Below are positions 41,168 through 49,852 of a stretch of DNA of 64,000 bases, in pieces. This DNA is from Leucobacter komagatae. Its GTDB lineage: Bacteria; Actinomycetota; Actinomycetes; Actinomycetales; Microbacteriaceae. Where the stretch lies: positions 124,001 to 188,000 of the forward strand of contig NZ_VFON01000001.1 in assembly GCF_006716085.1 (NCBI RefSeq), written 5' to 3'. Below the pieces are notes generated by a model. It was not told the DNA's origin and searched no databases. It worked only from the letters and a program-made list of their open reading frames with translations. The translations under genes were made by a program, and so were the position numbers. How positions within the stretch are numbered: the stretch's first letter is position 1; each line of letters opens with the position of its first letter.

Positions 41168-41994
41168 TGCGCTCGGCAGTTGCGGGGGCGCTCACGGGCG
41201 CGCGCGAGGCGACAAACCTTGAGGTGCTGTTCGGCGGCTACGCCGCACCCGATTCTGGTCAATTCACGATCACCCACACCGTCGGCGCCAAGACGCCAGC
41301 GCTGACAGGCCTCGTGATTCGCAAGGGGGAGGGGCTCGGCGGCCTCGCGCTCGCGCAGAAGTCGCCCACCGTCGCACGCGACTACCTCCACGACGCAACG
41401 ATTTCCCGGCACTACGATCCGGCCGTTGAGGCCGAGTCGCTGCGGTCGGTCGTCGCGTTCCCCATCGTCATCGAGGGCGCGGCACGCGGCATCGTCTACG
41501 GCGCGCGGCGCCAGACGGGCACGTTCGCGGAGCCCGAGGTCAAGAGCGTGCGCGCCGCCGCCGAGGCGGTCGCCTTCCGCGTTGCCGTCGACGAAGCAGT
41601 GCAGAAGCAGGTGGAGTCGGCGGAGACTGCTGAGTACCTGCGCACGGTGCACTCGGCGCCGGCAGACCGCGAGTGGGAGCAGGTGCGGGTCGCGTTCGCC
41701 GAGCTCCGTGAACTCGCGCGCACCATCGAAGACACGGAAACGCAAGTCGGGGTCCAGGCAGTCCTCGACAAACTCACCCCAGAAACTGTCGCTGAGGGCC
41801 CCACGCTCTCGGCTCGCGAGATCGACGTGCTCGCTCTCGTCGCGCTCGGGCTGAGCAACCGCGAGATTGGGGGGCGCCTGCACCTCGAACTCGAGACCGT
41901 AAAGAGCTACCTGCGCAGCGCCATGCGAAAGCTCGGCGCCCACAATCGTGTCGAATCGGTTGTGCTCGCGCGCGGCCTCGGCCACCTGCCCTAA
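41164..41994 (+). CDS. GAF-domain LuxR-family transcriptional regulator
   Basis: A 276-residue regulator from the ATG at 41164, coupled to a 26-residue leader; a GTG at 41116 in the same frame is possible. Residues about 20-150 form a GAF sensor (VVAFPIVIEGAARGIVYGAR), a helical linker follows and the C-terminus is a LuxR helix-turn-helix (LSAREIDVLALVALGLSNRE, then LELETVKSYLRSAMRKLGA). It lies between an acyl-CoA ligase gene and an acyl-CoA dehydrogenase gene on the same strand and may control fatty acid use. Confidence 0.82.
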   Translation: MMRSAVAGALTGAREATNLEVLFGGYAAPDSGQFTITHTVGAKTPALTGLVIRKGEGLGGLALAQKSPTVARDYLHDATISRHYDPAVEAESLRSVVAFPIVIEGAARGIVYGARRQTGTFAEPEVKSVRAAAEAVAFRVAVDEAVQKQVESAETAEYLRTVHSAPADREWEQVRVAFAELRELARTIEDTETQVGVQAVLDKLTPETVAEGPTLSAREIDVLALVALGLSNREIGGRLHLELETVKSYLRSAMRKLGAHNRVESVVLARGLGHLP

Positions 41995-42105
41995 CCGGCA
42001 TCAGTACCCGGGTGTCGCCCACAGGCGACGCTCACCACCCCGGGGCCACCGCACCGCACCGGCGTGCCACGGAGCCCCACACAAGACACACGAAGGAACG
42101 GTTTG

Positions 42106-43257
42106 ATGGAGAACTACAGTCTGAACGAGGAGGAGCTGCAGCTCGCCGAGATGGTGCGAGAGTTCGCAGACGAGGTCGTCGCGCCCATCTCGTACGAGGC
42201 GGATCGCACGCACACCCTCCCGCTCGACATCGTCGCGCAGATGGGCGACATGGGCCTGTTCGGCCTCCCGTTCCCCGAAGAAGTCGGCGGTCAGGGAGGC
42301 GACTACTTCGCGCTGTGCCTCGCGATCGAGGCGATCGCCCGCGTTGACCAGTCGATTGCGATCACCCTCGAGGCCGGGGTGAGCCTCGGTGCGATGCCCA
42401 TCTTCCGCTTCGGCACCGACGCCCAGAAGGCCGAGCTGCTCCCAGACCTCCTCGCTGGCCGGGCGCTCGCGGGCTTCGGCCTGACCGAGCCCGAGGCGGG
42501 CTCAGACGCGGGCGCGACGCGCACAACGGCCCGGCTCGAGAACGGCGAGTGGGTCATCAACGGTTCGAAGCAGTTCATCACGAACTCGGGCACCGACATC
42601 ACGAAGTTCGTCACCGTCACCGCGGTGACCGGCGAGAACAACGGCCGCAAAGAGCTCTCGACGATCATCGTGCCGAGCGGCACCCCGGGCTTCACCGTTG
42701 AGCCCGCGTACGACAAGGTCGGCTGGAACGCGTCAGACACGCACGCGCTCACCTTCAACGACGTGCGCGTGCCCGAGGCGAACCTGCTCGGCGAGCGCGG
42801 CCGCGGCTTCGCAAACTTCCTGCACACGCTCGACGAAGGCCGCATCGCCGTCGCGGCGCTCGCGACCGGCGCGGCCGAGGGGTGCCTCGAACAGGCGATC
42901 GACTATGCGGGCAAGCGCCACGTGTTCGGTGAGCCGCTGAAGACCCGTCAGCACATCCAATTCATGATCGCGCGCATGCAGCTGCGCGTGCACAACGCGA
43001 AGCTCTCGTGGCACCACGCCGCACGCCTCTGCGCCGAGGGCAAGCCGTTCAAGACGGAGGCCGCGATCGCGAAGCTCACGGCCTCGGACGCCGCGATGGA
43101 CAACGCGCGCGACGCGACCCAGATCTTCGGCGGCAATGGCTTCATGAACGAGTTCCCGGTCGCGCGTCACTACCGCGACTCGAAGATCCTCGAGATCGGC
43201 GAGGGTACCAACGAGGTACAGCTGCTCGTCATCGCCCGCTCGCTCGGCCTCGCGTAA
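42106..43257 (+). CDS. Acyl-CoA dehydrogenase
   Basis: A 383-residue flavoenzyme for the first step of beta-oxidation. The ATG at 42106 follows AAGGA. Conserved segments: GFGLTEPEAGSDAGATRTTA (FAD binding), the VGWNASDTHALTFNDVRVPE strand and DATQIFGGNGFMNEFPVARH. The catalytic glutamate region near the C-terminus reads SKILEIGEGTNEVQ, the short/medium-chain type. It passes electrons to ETF in the cytoplasm. A weak G+C hairpin lies after its stop. Confidence 0.9.
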   Translation: MENYSLNEEELQLAEMVREFADEVVAPISYEADRTHTLPLDIVAQMGDMGLFGLPFPEEVGGQGGDYFALCLAIEAIARVDQSIAITLEAGVSLGAMPIFRFGTDAQKAELLPDLLAGRALAGFGLTEPEAGSDAGATRTTARLENGEWVINGSKQFITNSGTDITKFVTVTAVTGENNGRKELSTIIVPSGTPGFTVEPAYDKVGWNASDTHALTFNDVRVPEANLLGERGRGFANFLHTLDEGRIAVAALATGAAEGCLEQAIDYAGKRHVFGEPLKTRQHIQFMIARMQLRVHNAKLSWHHAARLCAEGKPFKTEAAIAKLTASDAAMDNARDATQIFGGNGFMNEFPVARHYRDSKILEIGEGTNEVQLLVIARSLGLA

Positions 43258-43289
43258 GTCGAGAGCAGACGGGCCGCGGCCTGCAAGAG

Positions 43290-43322
43290 CCCCGCCCCAC
43301 CCGGTCCACGGGCGCGGCGGGG
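43290..43322 (+). terminator. Weak hairpin after the acyl-CoA dehydrogenase gene
   Basis: CCCCGCC and GGCGGGG pair across a 19-base loop, starting 33 bases after the stop. No T tract follows, so terminator activity is only possible. Confidence 0.35.
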
Positions 43323-43439
43323 TTCGCGCGTTGCCCCTCCCAGAGTGCCAATCCCAACCAGCCCACCAGCGGCCACACCGGCCGCTCTAAGATGGGGACG
43401 AGCTCGCTGCCGGAACGAGCTCGACAGAACGGGGCAGAC

Positions 43440-43874
43440 ATGCGCATCGCCAAGACAACGGACACGGGCAGCGTCGGCGACGTCTACCTGCTCTCGGAGG
43501 AGTTCATGCTGGCTGCGGGCGCGTTCGAGCGTGACACCGCGGATGTGCCCGGTGAGCTGTTCATCGCGTTCCGGTCGCTGCCTCGCGACTACGGGCGCCG
43601 CTCAACGGTGAGGTACTCGTCAGCTGAAGATGTTCTCTTCCTCGACCTCGCCATTGTTGAAGAGAACATCGCGACACTTACGGTCGACGAGCAGCGCAAC
43701 CTGCTCAGGGCCGAACTCACTGACCTGATCGGACGCGGCGTGCGCTCGCGCACGGCCACATGGAGCACAGTGCAGCGGCGCCAACTCCGCGACGCGTTCG
43801 ACGCAATGCTTGGCGGCTCGACGGGCAGCCCACCCTCCGCCGGGCCCGAGACGTACGACGCGAGCGGGCCCTAG
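43440..43874 (+). CDS. Uncharacterised 144-residue protein
   Basis: The ATG at 43440 follows a GGGG site. The protein begins MRIAKTTDTGSVGDVYLLSE and has a mixed helix/strand composition with a conserved-looking RDYGRRSTVRYSSAEDVLFL stretch, then a helical DEQRNLLRAELTDLIGRGV. No signal, membrane segment or known motif is seen. It is probably soluble. Its stop overlaps the stop of the convergent acyl-CoA ligase gene by four bases. Function unknown. Confidence 0.6.
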   Translation: MRIAKTTDTGSVGDVYLLSEEFMLAAGAFERDTADVPGELFIAFRSLPRDYGRRSTVRYSSAEDVLFLDLAIVEENIATLTVDEQRNLLRAELTDLIGRGVRSRTATWSTVQRRQLRDAFDAMLGGSTGSPPSAGPETYDASGP

Positions 43875-45505
43875 TCGAGTAGCTTCTTGTACGCCCGGGC
43901 CATGAGCCCGTCGCGCAAGAGATGTTTTTGGAGCTTTCCCATCGCGTTCATCGGTAGAGAGTCAGCCTCAAACCAGCTCGACGGGATCTTCTGTGGCGAC
44001 AGTCGCGGGCGCAAGAATTCCTTGAGCGCGTGGGCTGATGCCGGTGCCGAGTCGGGGGTGAACTGAATGGTCGCGGCGACAGTCTCACCCCAGCGCTCGT
44101 CGGGAATGCCGACAACCGCGGCAAGCGAGACGTCCGGGTGCTGCTGTATCGCCTCCTCCACCTCCCTGGGATAGATGTTCTCGCCACCTCGAATAATGAG
44201 GTCTTTCACGCGGCCCGTAATTGTGAGCGCTCCCGTTTCGCTCATGAACCCAATGTCGCCCGTATGGAGCCAGCCGTCCGTGTCGATGAGCTCCGCGCTT
44301 GCCTCAGGCATGCCGTAGTAGCCGTCAACGACCTGATACCCGCGAGCGCAGATCTCCCCGCGCTCGCCGATCGGAAGAAGTGAGCCAGTTTCTGGGTCGC
44401 AGATTTTTACCTCGACCTGCGGAAGCGGTGCCCCCGCGGTGTCCCAGCGCTCAGCCTCGGATGAGCTGGGGGAAGTCTGCGCGAGGATCGGGCTCAATTC
44501 GGTCTGCCCGTACACCGTGGTGAGTGGCGCGCCGAAGGCCCGCTCGATCTCGCTTGAGAGCGCACGCGGCAGCGCGTCACCGCCGGAAGACACGATGCGC
44601 ACGGTCTCGAGATTCGCCCGCCGAGTGGTGAGCCTATCGAGCACCGCCCGAAACATTGCGGGCACCATCCGCACGTCGGTCGCCCCGTAGGTTTCGATTC
44701 CGTCGAGTATGAGATCTGGGTCGAACGTGCGGGGCAGCACGAGCGCACTCCGGGTGAGAAACGAGCCGAAACCCGCGAGGCCAGATCCAGCAGTGTGGAA
44801 CAGGGGGAGCGGCGAGACGCCAACCCCCGCGGACGTCAAGCCAGAGCGCTCGTTGACGAGGGCCGCGTTCGTGATCATCGCGCTGTGCGATAGCTGCGCT
44901 GGCTTCGGCAGCCCCGTTGTGCCCGAGGTGAATTGCAGCTGAATCGCATCGTGCGGTCGGACAACGGGAAACTCCTCGGCCACAGGGGTTTCACGAATCG
45001 TGTCGAGCCAGCCCGCGAACGGAATCAGCGACGGGACCCGAAGCGGCTCCCTCCGGCTGCGGAGCCTCACGATGTCGAGCGCTTCGTAGAGGATAGGCGC
45101 CATGAGCGTGCCTCGCACCTCGTCAGAGAATGCGACAGCGTCGGCGTGTGAGGCAGCGAGCACGTGCGCGAGCTCGCGCCCCCTGAGAGCGGGGTTCGCG
45201 GTCACGAGCGTCATCCCGGCGAGGGCGGTGGCGCACTGCAGAATGAGCCACTCGGGGTCATTTGCAGCCCACACTGCGATGTGGCTGCCCGCGTCGAACC
45301 GCTCGAGTAGCCACGATGCGCCACGCTCGGCGTCTGCGAGGAGTTCTGCGTAGGTCCAGGTGCGCGCTTGGGCACCCGGGGTGAGCGCGATGAGCGCGGT
45401 GTGGTCGCCCGAGTCCCCGGCGGCTGCGCCGAGCAGGTCGCCGAGCGTGAGCTCGAGTACGGGGCTGCGGGTGTCAGCGGGATAGTACGATTCGGTCAGG
45501 TGCAC
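43871..45505 (-). CDS. AMP-forming acyl-CoA synthetase
   Basis: A 544-residue ligase. The GTG at 45505 has GAGGAG five bases upstream; the open frame further upstream is only a shadow of the next gene. Motifs: LQFTSGTTGLPKPAQLSH (the usual PKG is PKP), VYGQTELSPI, WLHTGDIGFMSETG and GRVKDLIIRGGENIYPREVE, with the late lysine in LPMNAMGKLQKH. It lies downstream of an enoyl-CoA hydratase gene on the same strand. Substrate unknown. Confidence 0.86.
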   Translation of the reverse strand: MHLTESYYPADTRSPVLELTLGDLLGAAAGDSGDHTALIALTPGAQARTWTYAELLADAERGASWLLERFDAGSHIAVWAANDPEWLILQCATALAGMTLVTANPALRGRELAHVLAASHADAVAFSDEVRGTLMAPILYEALDIVRLRSRREPLRVPSLIPFAGWLDTIRETPVAEEFPVVRPHDAIQLQFTSGTTGLPKPAQLSHSAMITNAALVNERSGLTSAGVGVSPLPLFHTAGSGLAGFGSFLTRSALVLPRTFDPDLILDGIETYGATDVRMVPAMFRAVLDRLTTRRANLETVRIVSSGGDALPRALSSEIERAFGAPLTTVYGQTELSPILAQTSPSSSEAERWDTAGAPLPQVEVKICDPETGSLLPIGERGEICARGYQVVDGYYGMPEASAELIDTDGWLHTGDIGFMSETGALTITGRVKDLIIRGGENIYPREVEEAIQQHPDVSLAAVVGIPDERWGETVAATIQFTPDSAPASAHALKEFLRPRLSPQKIPSSWFEADSLPMNAMGKLQKHLLRDGLMARAYKKLLD

Positions 45506-45558
45506 GGCGACTCCTCTGTCGAAACTGGTGCTGGATGCGAGGCGGGTGGGCGTGGCAA

Positions 45559-46431
45559 CTACAGCGCCGACACCTCGGCCTCGGTCGGGATGGGCCCGCC
45601 GCCATTCGGAATCAGGCCGCCCGCGTCGCGCCACTTCGTTGCGGCATGAAAACCATGTGTCTGGGCGAACTCCATGAACCAGCGGCCCTCGGGTGAATGG
45701 CGTGTGATGCCGTCGAACAGCGTCGCGAGGTTTTGTGTGGTCTGCAGCCCCATGTTGTCGTAGGCCTGATTCACCATGAGCTTTTGCATCGCGAGCTGGT
45801 TGGTCGGCACCGTCGCCATCCGGTCGGCGAGCGCTTCGACGGCGCCGTCGAGTTCGGGCTCTGGTACCGCTTCGAGTACGAGCCCCCACTCGGCGGCCTT
45901 CGCCCCGGTGATCGTGTCGCCCGTGAGTAGCATGCGCTTCGCGCGTTCGACGCCGAGCCGGTACACCCACATCGCTGTTGTTGGGCAGCCCCACACTCGG
46001 GCGGGCATGTACCCGATCTTCGCGTCCTCGGCCATGACGACAAGGTCGCAGCTGAGCGCGACGTCGCTGCCCCCGGCGACTGCGTGACCGCGCACCTTGG
46101 CGATTGTGGGCTTGAGCGAGCGCCAGAGGCTGAAGTAGTGCTCGGTCGCCGCCCGCATCGACGCGTAGTCCTTGATCGGGTCCCACAGGTCGCCCTGGTT
46201 GTCGACGCCCTGCTCGGCGTAAAGCTTGAGGTCGTACCCTGAGCTGAACGACCTGCCCGAGCCGGTGAGGATGATCACCCGAACCTCGTCGTCGGCGTTC
46301 GCCCGCGCGACGGCATCGGCGAGCTCGCGCGCCATGTCGAGCGTCAGGGCGTTGAGCGAGTCAGGCCGGTTGAGAGTGATGTAGGCCTTCCGGTCGCGGG
46401 CCTCGTAGAGAACTATGGGTTGTGAAGACAC
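45559..46431 (-). CDS. Enoyl-CoA hydratase/isomerase family protein
   Basis: A 290-residue crotonase-fold protein starting at the GTG at 46431 after AGGAG. It carries the CoA-oxyanion strands ILTGSGRSFSSGYDLKLYAE and VRGHAVAGGSDVALSCDLVV. The first catalytic Glu site of classic hydratases is Asp or replaced in this part (GGSDVALSC), so isomerase, hydrolase or lyase activity is as likely as hydration. It forms a two-gene leftward operon with the ligase 53 bases downstream. The gap before it is shared with a divergent XRE gene. Confidence 0.84.
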   Translation of the reverse strand: MSSQPIVLYEARDRKAYITLNRPDSLNALTLDMARELADAVARANADDEVRVIILTGSGRSFSSGYDLKLYAEQGVDNQGDLWDPIKDYASMRAATEHYFSLWRSLKPTIAKVRGHAVAGGSDVALSCDLVVMAEDAKIGYMPARVWGCPTTAMWVYRLGVERAKRMLLTGDTITGAKAAEWGLVLEAVPEPELDGAVEALADRMATVPTNQLAMQKLMVNQAYDNMGLQTTQNLATLFDGITRHSPEGRWFMEFAQTHGFHAATKWRDAGGLIPNGGGPIPTEAEVSAL

Positions 46432-46443
46432 TGGTGCTCCTAT

Positions 46444-46462
46444 CTGTGTACTTCTGTGTACT
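46444..46462. repeat. Tandem CTGTGTACT repeats upstream of the hydratase gene
   Basis: CTGTGTACT occurs twice with a 10-base period in the divergent promoter gap between the leftward hydratase gene and the rightward XRE gene. One helical turn apart, the copies could bind a regulator such as the XRE protein on one face. Confidence 0.35.
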
Positions 46463-46542
46463 GAAACTGGAGTGTTGGTGTCTCGAATGATAGGCGCTTT
46501 TAAGTTACTGTGCAATAAACGCTACTGCGGCATGGTTGAAAC

Positions 46543-46803
46543 GTGCTTGTACCCGCCCCAGATTTGCTCGCGCTCGGCATCGAAGTCGCGCGTCTGCGGC
46601 GAGCCCACGGGTACTCCATCGACGCTCTCGCCGAGGCCGCTGGCGTGCACCGCAAGACGATCATTCAGATCGAGGCGGGCAGGGTCGCGGCCCGTGTGAG
46701 CACGCTCCACGGGATCGCCCACGCGCTCGACGCCCCGCTCGCGGAGCTGCTGGAGCCGCTGTGCAGGCAGCACGCCGTGCCCCAGCGCTCCGCCGCCCGC
46801 TAA
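46543..46803 (+). CDS. Small XRE-family DNA-binding protein
   Basis: An 86-residue protein starting at GTG. The Cro/C1 helix-turn-helix fills residues 12-70 (EVARLRRAHGYSIDALAEAA, then GVHRKTIIQIEAGR). There is no effector domain. It is divergent from the enoyl-CoA hydratase gene and its stop overlaps the end of the convergent TetR gene by four bases. It may regulate the hydratase-ligase pair; a role with the phn-like operon is also possible. Confidence 0.75.
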   Translation: MLVPAPDLLALGIEVARLRRAHGYSIDALAEAAGVHRKTIIQIEAGRVAARVSTLHGIAHALDAPLAELLEPLCRQHAVPQRSAAR

Positions 46804-47423
46804 GCCGCCATCCCGCGCCACGTGATGTCGAACGCCGCGGCGAGGCGACGGCGGGTGTCGGCCGACTCGAGCGGCTCGCCGCGCACAATCGACTGGTAGT
46901 AGGCGGCCCCCGCGATCGCGTCGAACGCCGCTTCGACGTCGAGGTCCTCGCGCAAGATCCCGCGCTCGATGCCTGAGCGCAGCGCCCGCTCGACCGGGCC
47001 GCGGCGTCGGCTCACGTGCGACTCCCAGTACGCGCGCTGCAGGGCCCGATCCGCCATGACGAGCCGGATCCGCTGTCGGAAGCGCGCCTCTGAGTACCCC
47101 GAAGGTGAGATCGACGTCGGCGACCCGATGAGCGACGTGAAGAGCGTCTCGCGGAGGTCGCCCCCGACGGGCAGCTCGGGCGGCACCGTGCGGCCGACAT
47201 CAAGCGCGGCGGCGATGAGGGTCGTGAGCGAGGGCCACCTGCGGTAGAGCGCGGCCCGGCTCACGCCCGAGCGCTCGACGACGCGCGACACCGTGACCTC
47301 CTCTTCCGCGTCGATGAGTTCGAGCACGGCGGCGACGATCTGCGGGTCCATGTCGGTGTCGCGCGGCCGGCCGGGGCCGCGGCGAACCGCGGCCCCGGCC
47401 GATGCTGCAGGAGCGATCGTCAC
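46800..47423 (-). CDS. TetR-family transcriptional regulator
   Basis: A 207-residue regulator starting at a GTG that overlaps the phosphatase stop. A basic leader (RRGPGRPRDTD) precedes the helix-turn-helix (VTVSRVVERSGVSRAALYRR) and a helical ligand domain. It is the last gene of the leftward PhnD-PhnC-PhnE-phosphatase-TetR operon, with all members overlapping, so it probably controls its own operon in response to the imported compound. Confidence 0.82.
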   Translation of the reverse strand: MTIAPAASAGAAVRRGPGRPRDTDMDPQIVAAVLELIDAEEEVTVSRVVERSGVSRAALYRRWPSLTTLIAAALDVGRTVPPELPVGGDLRETLFTSLIGSPTSISPSGYSEARFRQRIRLVMADRALQRAYWESHVSRRRGPVERALRSGIERGILREDLDVEAAFDAIAGAAYYQSIVRGEPLESADTRRRLAAAFDITWRGMAA

Positions 47424-48178
47424 GACGCGAGTGCCCGCGCCCGGAGCTTCGCGACGGTGTCGTCGCTCAGGCCCACCGCACGAAGCGGGGTGAGAGCGTC
47501 GCCGTGGCGCGCCCGCAGCGTATCGAGCAGGATCCGCATTGACACGTCCATCCCGTCGTCAGTCAGCGCCTTGCCGTCGAACGCCTCGGGGTCGAGGCCG
47601 AGCTTCGCGAACACGGCGCTCATCGCGGTTCGCGTGCGCGCCATGATTGCGGGCATGTTCGGCCCGGTCTTCGCGTAGTCCGCGACGATCGTGTCGTCGT
47701 CGGCTCCGAGCACGAGCAGCAGGGAAGCTGCGAGCACGCCCGTGCGGTCGCGCCCGGCAGCGCAGTGGAACGCCGTGGCTCCCGGGGTGTTCGCGATGAT
47801 GCCGAGCGCGGTCACGATGAGCGGGGCGGCGCGGTCGATCATGCCAACGTACATCTCACCCATGAGTTCGTGCGTGAGCTCGGGGGCGTCGCCGACGGGC
47901 GCCTCGATCGAGCCCATGAACGGCAGGTGGTGGTACGCGACGGGGTAGTCAGCGAGGGGGCCGCGGCCAGTGACCTGCACCTCGTGCGGTGAGCGCAGGT
48001 CGATGATCGCGGTGAGGCCGTCTTCGACGAGCTGGGCCGCGAACTCGGGCGTGACTGTCGCGAGGTCGTCGGTACGAATCGCGAGGCCGGCGCGCACCGT
48101 GCCGCCTTCGATCGGGGTCCCGCCGAGGTCGCGGAGGTTGACGGGCGTGCTGAGCTCGAGCTCGAGTGTGGCGGTCAT
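47420..48178 (-). CDS. Tyrosine/dual-specificity phosphatase family protein
   Basis: A 252-residue protein of the PtpB-like group. The start LSTPVNLRDLGGTPIEGG is the family's N-terminal motif, and the catalytic P-loop is HCAAGRDRTG with Cys139 and Arg145; Asp62-like residues sit in IIDLRSPHE. It would remove phosphate from tyrosine, phosphoinositide or another small phosphate ester. It is coupled by four-base overlaps between a phosphonate-type permease gene and a TetR gene, which suggests its substrate is tied to the imported phosphorus compound. Confidence 0.84.
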   Translation of the reverse strand: MTATLELELSTPVNLRDLGGTPIEGGTVRAGLAIRTDDLATVTPEFAAQLVEDGLTAIIDLRSPHEVQVTGRGPLADYPVAYHHLPFMGSIEAPVGDAPELTHELMGEMYVGMIDRAAPLIVTALGIIANTPGATAFHCAAGRDRTGVLAASLLLVLGADDDTIVADYAKTGPNMPAIMARTRTAMSAVFAKLGLDPEAFDGKALTDDGMDVSMRILLDTLRARHGDALTPLRAVGLSDDTVAKLRARALAS

Positions 48179-49014
48179 GTGATCTTCTTTCTGATGAGGG
48201 CGCTGCCCTGGTCGATTGCCGTGACGAGCACGATGATGCAGATGATGATGGCGCTGAGGTGTCCGTAGTCGTACATGCGCATGGCGGTGGTGAGTTCGAG
48301 GCCGATGCCGCCCGCGCCAACGAGGCCGAGGATCGTCGCGCCGCGCACGTTGCCCTCAAACAAGAGCAGCGTGTACGAGACGAGCAGCGGGGCGGCCTGC
48401 GGCAGCACGCCGTATTGGATCACCTGGCGTTTGGACGCGCCGACCGCCTGCATGGCGACCATGGGGCCGCGGTCCACGGACTCCATCGCCTCAGCGAAGA
48501 CCTTGCCGATGGAGCCGAGGGAGCCGAGCGTCATCGCGAGGATGCCGGCGAAGGGGCCGAGCCCGACCGCCGAGACGAACATGAGCGCGAACACCAGGTC
48601 GGGCACCGAACGGATCACGTTCATGACCCAGCGCGCCGCGTAGTAGAGCCACTTCGGCGAGATGTTCGACGAGGCGGCGAACGCGACGAGCAGCGAGAGC
48701 ACCGCGCCGAGCACAGTGCCGACGACGGCCATCTGGAAGGTTTCGATGAGCAGTTCGACGATCTTGCCGAACTTTGAGAAGTCCGGCGGGAACAGTCGTG
48801 AGAGGAACTCGCCCATGTTGACCGCGCCCTCGCCGAGCTTCGCGAAGTTGAACTGGGCGCCGTTAAACGACCAGATCAGCACGATCACCGCGACCGGGAG
48901 GCCCATGAGGAATCGGGCGCGGGGCAGCGAAACAGCCTTCTCGAGGCGTGCACGATCTGCCGCGGGCAGTTCGGGCTGCTGCGCCTTCGGGCGCTCAGGC
49001 GCTTGCGTGGACAT
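48175..49014 (-). CDS. phnE: Phosphonate-type ABC transporter permease
   Basis: A 279-residue permease. After a 40-residue cytoplasmic leader come about six transmembrane segments. The EAA-like loop is AEAMESVDRGPMVAMQAVGA followed by SKRQVIQYGVLPQAAPLLVS, and RSVPDLVFALMFVSAVGLGP is typical of PhnE. A strong GGAGGTGA site precedes the ATG. It overlaps PhnC by 20 bases and the phosphatase by four. With PhnD and PhnC it would import phosphonate, phosphite or phosphate esters. Confidence 0.86.
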   Translation of the reverse strand: MSTQAPERPKAQQPELPAADRARLEKAVSLPRARFLMGLPVAVIVLIWSFNGAQFNFAKLGEGAVNMGEFLSRLFPPDFSKFGKIVELLIETFQMAVVGTVLGAVLSLLVAFAASSNISPKWLYYAARWVMNVIRSVPDLVFALMFVSAVGLGPFAGILAMTLGSLGSIGKVFAEAMESVDRGPMVAMQAVGASKRQVIQYGVLPQAAPLLVSYTLLLFEGNVRGATILGLVGAGGIGLELTTAMRMYDYGHLSAIIICIIVLVTAIDQGSALIRKKIT

Positions 49015-49852
49015 TCGGCGTCACCTCCTCCGAAGCGGTGTAGCCCTCGAAGCCGTCGGCGTGGTCGACGTCGTCGGAGTACAGCGGCGCGAGCTTGGCT
49101 GCGTCGAGGTCGACGGTGCGGCCGCTCACGATCATTTCGCCGTGACGCAGCCCGACGATGCGGTCGGTGTGCGTGAGCGCGAGCGGCAGCACGTGGAGGC
49201 TCACGAGCACCGGGATCCCGTCTTGCACCGCGATCTCCCGCAGTAGTTCGAGCACCGAGTCGGCGAGCTTCGGGTCGAGCGAGGCGACCGGCTCATCCGC
49301 GAGGATGAGCTTCGGTTGTTGCATGAGCGCTCGCGCGATCGCGACGCGCTGCTGCTGTCCGCCGCTCAGTGAGCGGGCAGGATCCTTCGCCTTGTGCGCG
49401 ATGCCGACCCTGTCGAGCAATTCGAGCGCGCGCTTCCGGTGCGCTGAGGTGAACCCGTAGGCGACGTTGATGGGGCCGGCGCTGTGGAGCGCGCCGGTGA
49501 GCACGTTCGTGAGCACGCTCATCCGCGGGATGAGGTTGAACTGCTGGAACACCTGGCCGACCTCGGACCGGAGCGTGCGCAGTTCGCCGCGCCGCAGGTT
49601 CGTCACGTCGTGCCCGGCAACCCGTACCTGCCCGCCCGAGACCGGGGCGAACCCGGTGAGTGAGCGCATGAGCGTTGACTTGCCCGAACCAGACGAGCCG
49701 AGCAGCGCGACCATCTCGCCGGGGAAGAGGTCGAGGTCGACGCCATCGAGCACGTTGGGGCCGCCGTCGTAGGCGACGCGCAGGTCACGGGCAGTGACGA
49801 GGGGGAGCGCCTGGCGCAGTTCTGCGGTGGTCATGAGCGCGGGGTCGATCAC
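48995..49852 (-). CDS. phnC: Phosphonate-type ABC transporter ATP-binding protein
   Basis: A 285-residue ATPase from a GTG at 49852 that overlaps the PhnD stop (an ATG at 49834 is possible). Motifs: LLGSSGSGKSTLMRSL Walker A, VFQQFNLIPRMSVL Q-loop, SLSGGQQQRVAIARAL signature, LILADEPVASLD Walker B and SLHVLPLA switch. The segment between Q-loop and signature has the long insert usual in PhnC. Its C-terminus overlaps the permease gene by 20 bases. Confidence 0.88.
   Translation of the reverse strand: MIDPALMTTAELRQALPLVTARDLRVAYDGGPNVLDGVDLDLFPGEMVALLGSSGSGKSTLMRSLTGFAPVSGGQVRVAGHDVTNLRRGELRTLRSEVGQVFQQFNLIPRMSVLTNVLTGALHSAGPINVAYGFTSAHRKRALELLDRVGIAHKAKDPARSLSGGQQQRVAIARALMQQPKLILADEPVASLDPKLADSVLELLREIAVQDGIPVLVSLHVLPLALTHTDRIVGLRHGEMIVSGRTVDLDAAKLAPLYSDDVDHADGFEGYTASEEVTPNVHASA

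Noticed and set aside
45506..46186. N-terminal extension of the acyl-CoA ligase at 43871
   Set aside because: This open frame is the shadow of the enoyl-CoA hydratase gene; the GTG at 45505 has a proper ribosome site.
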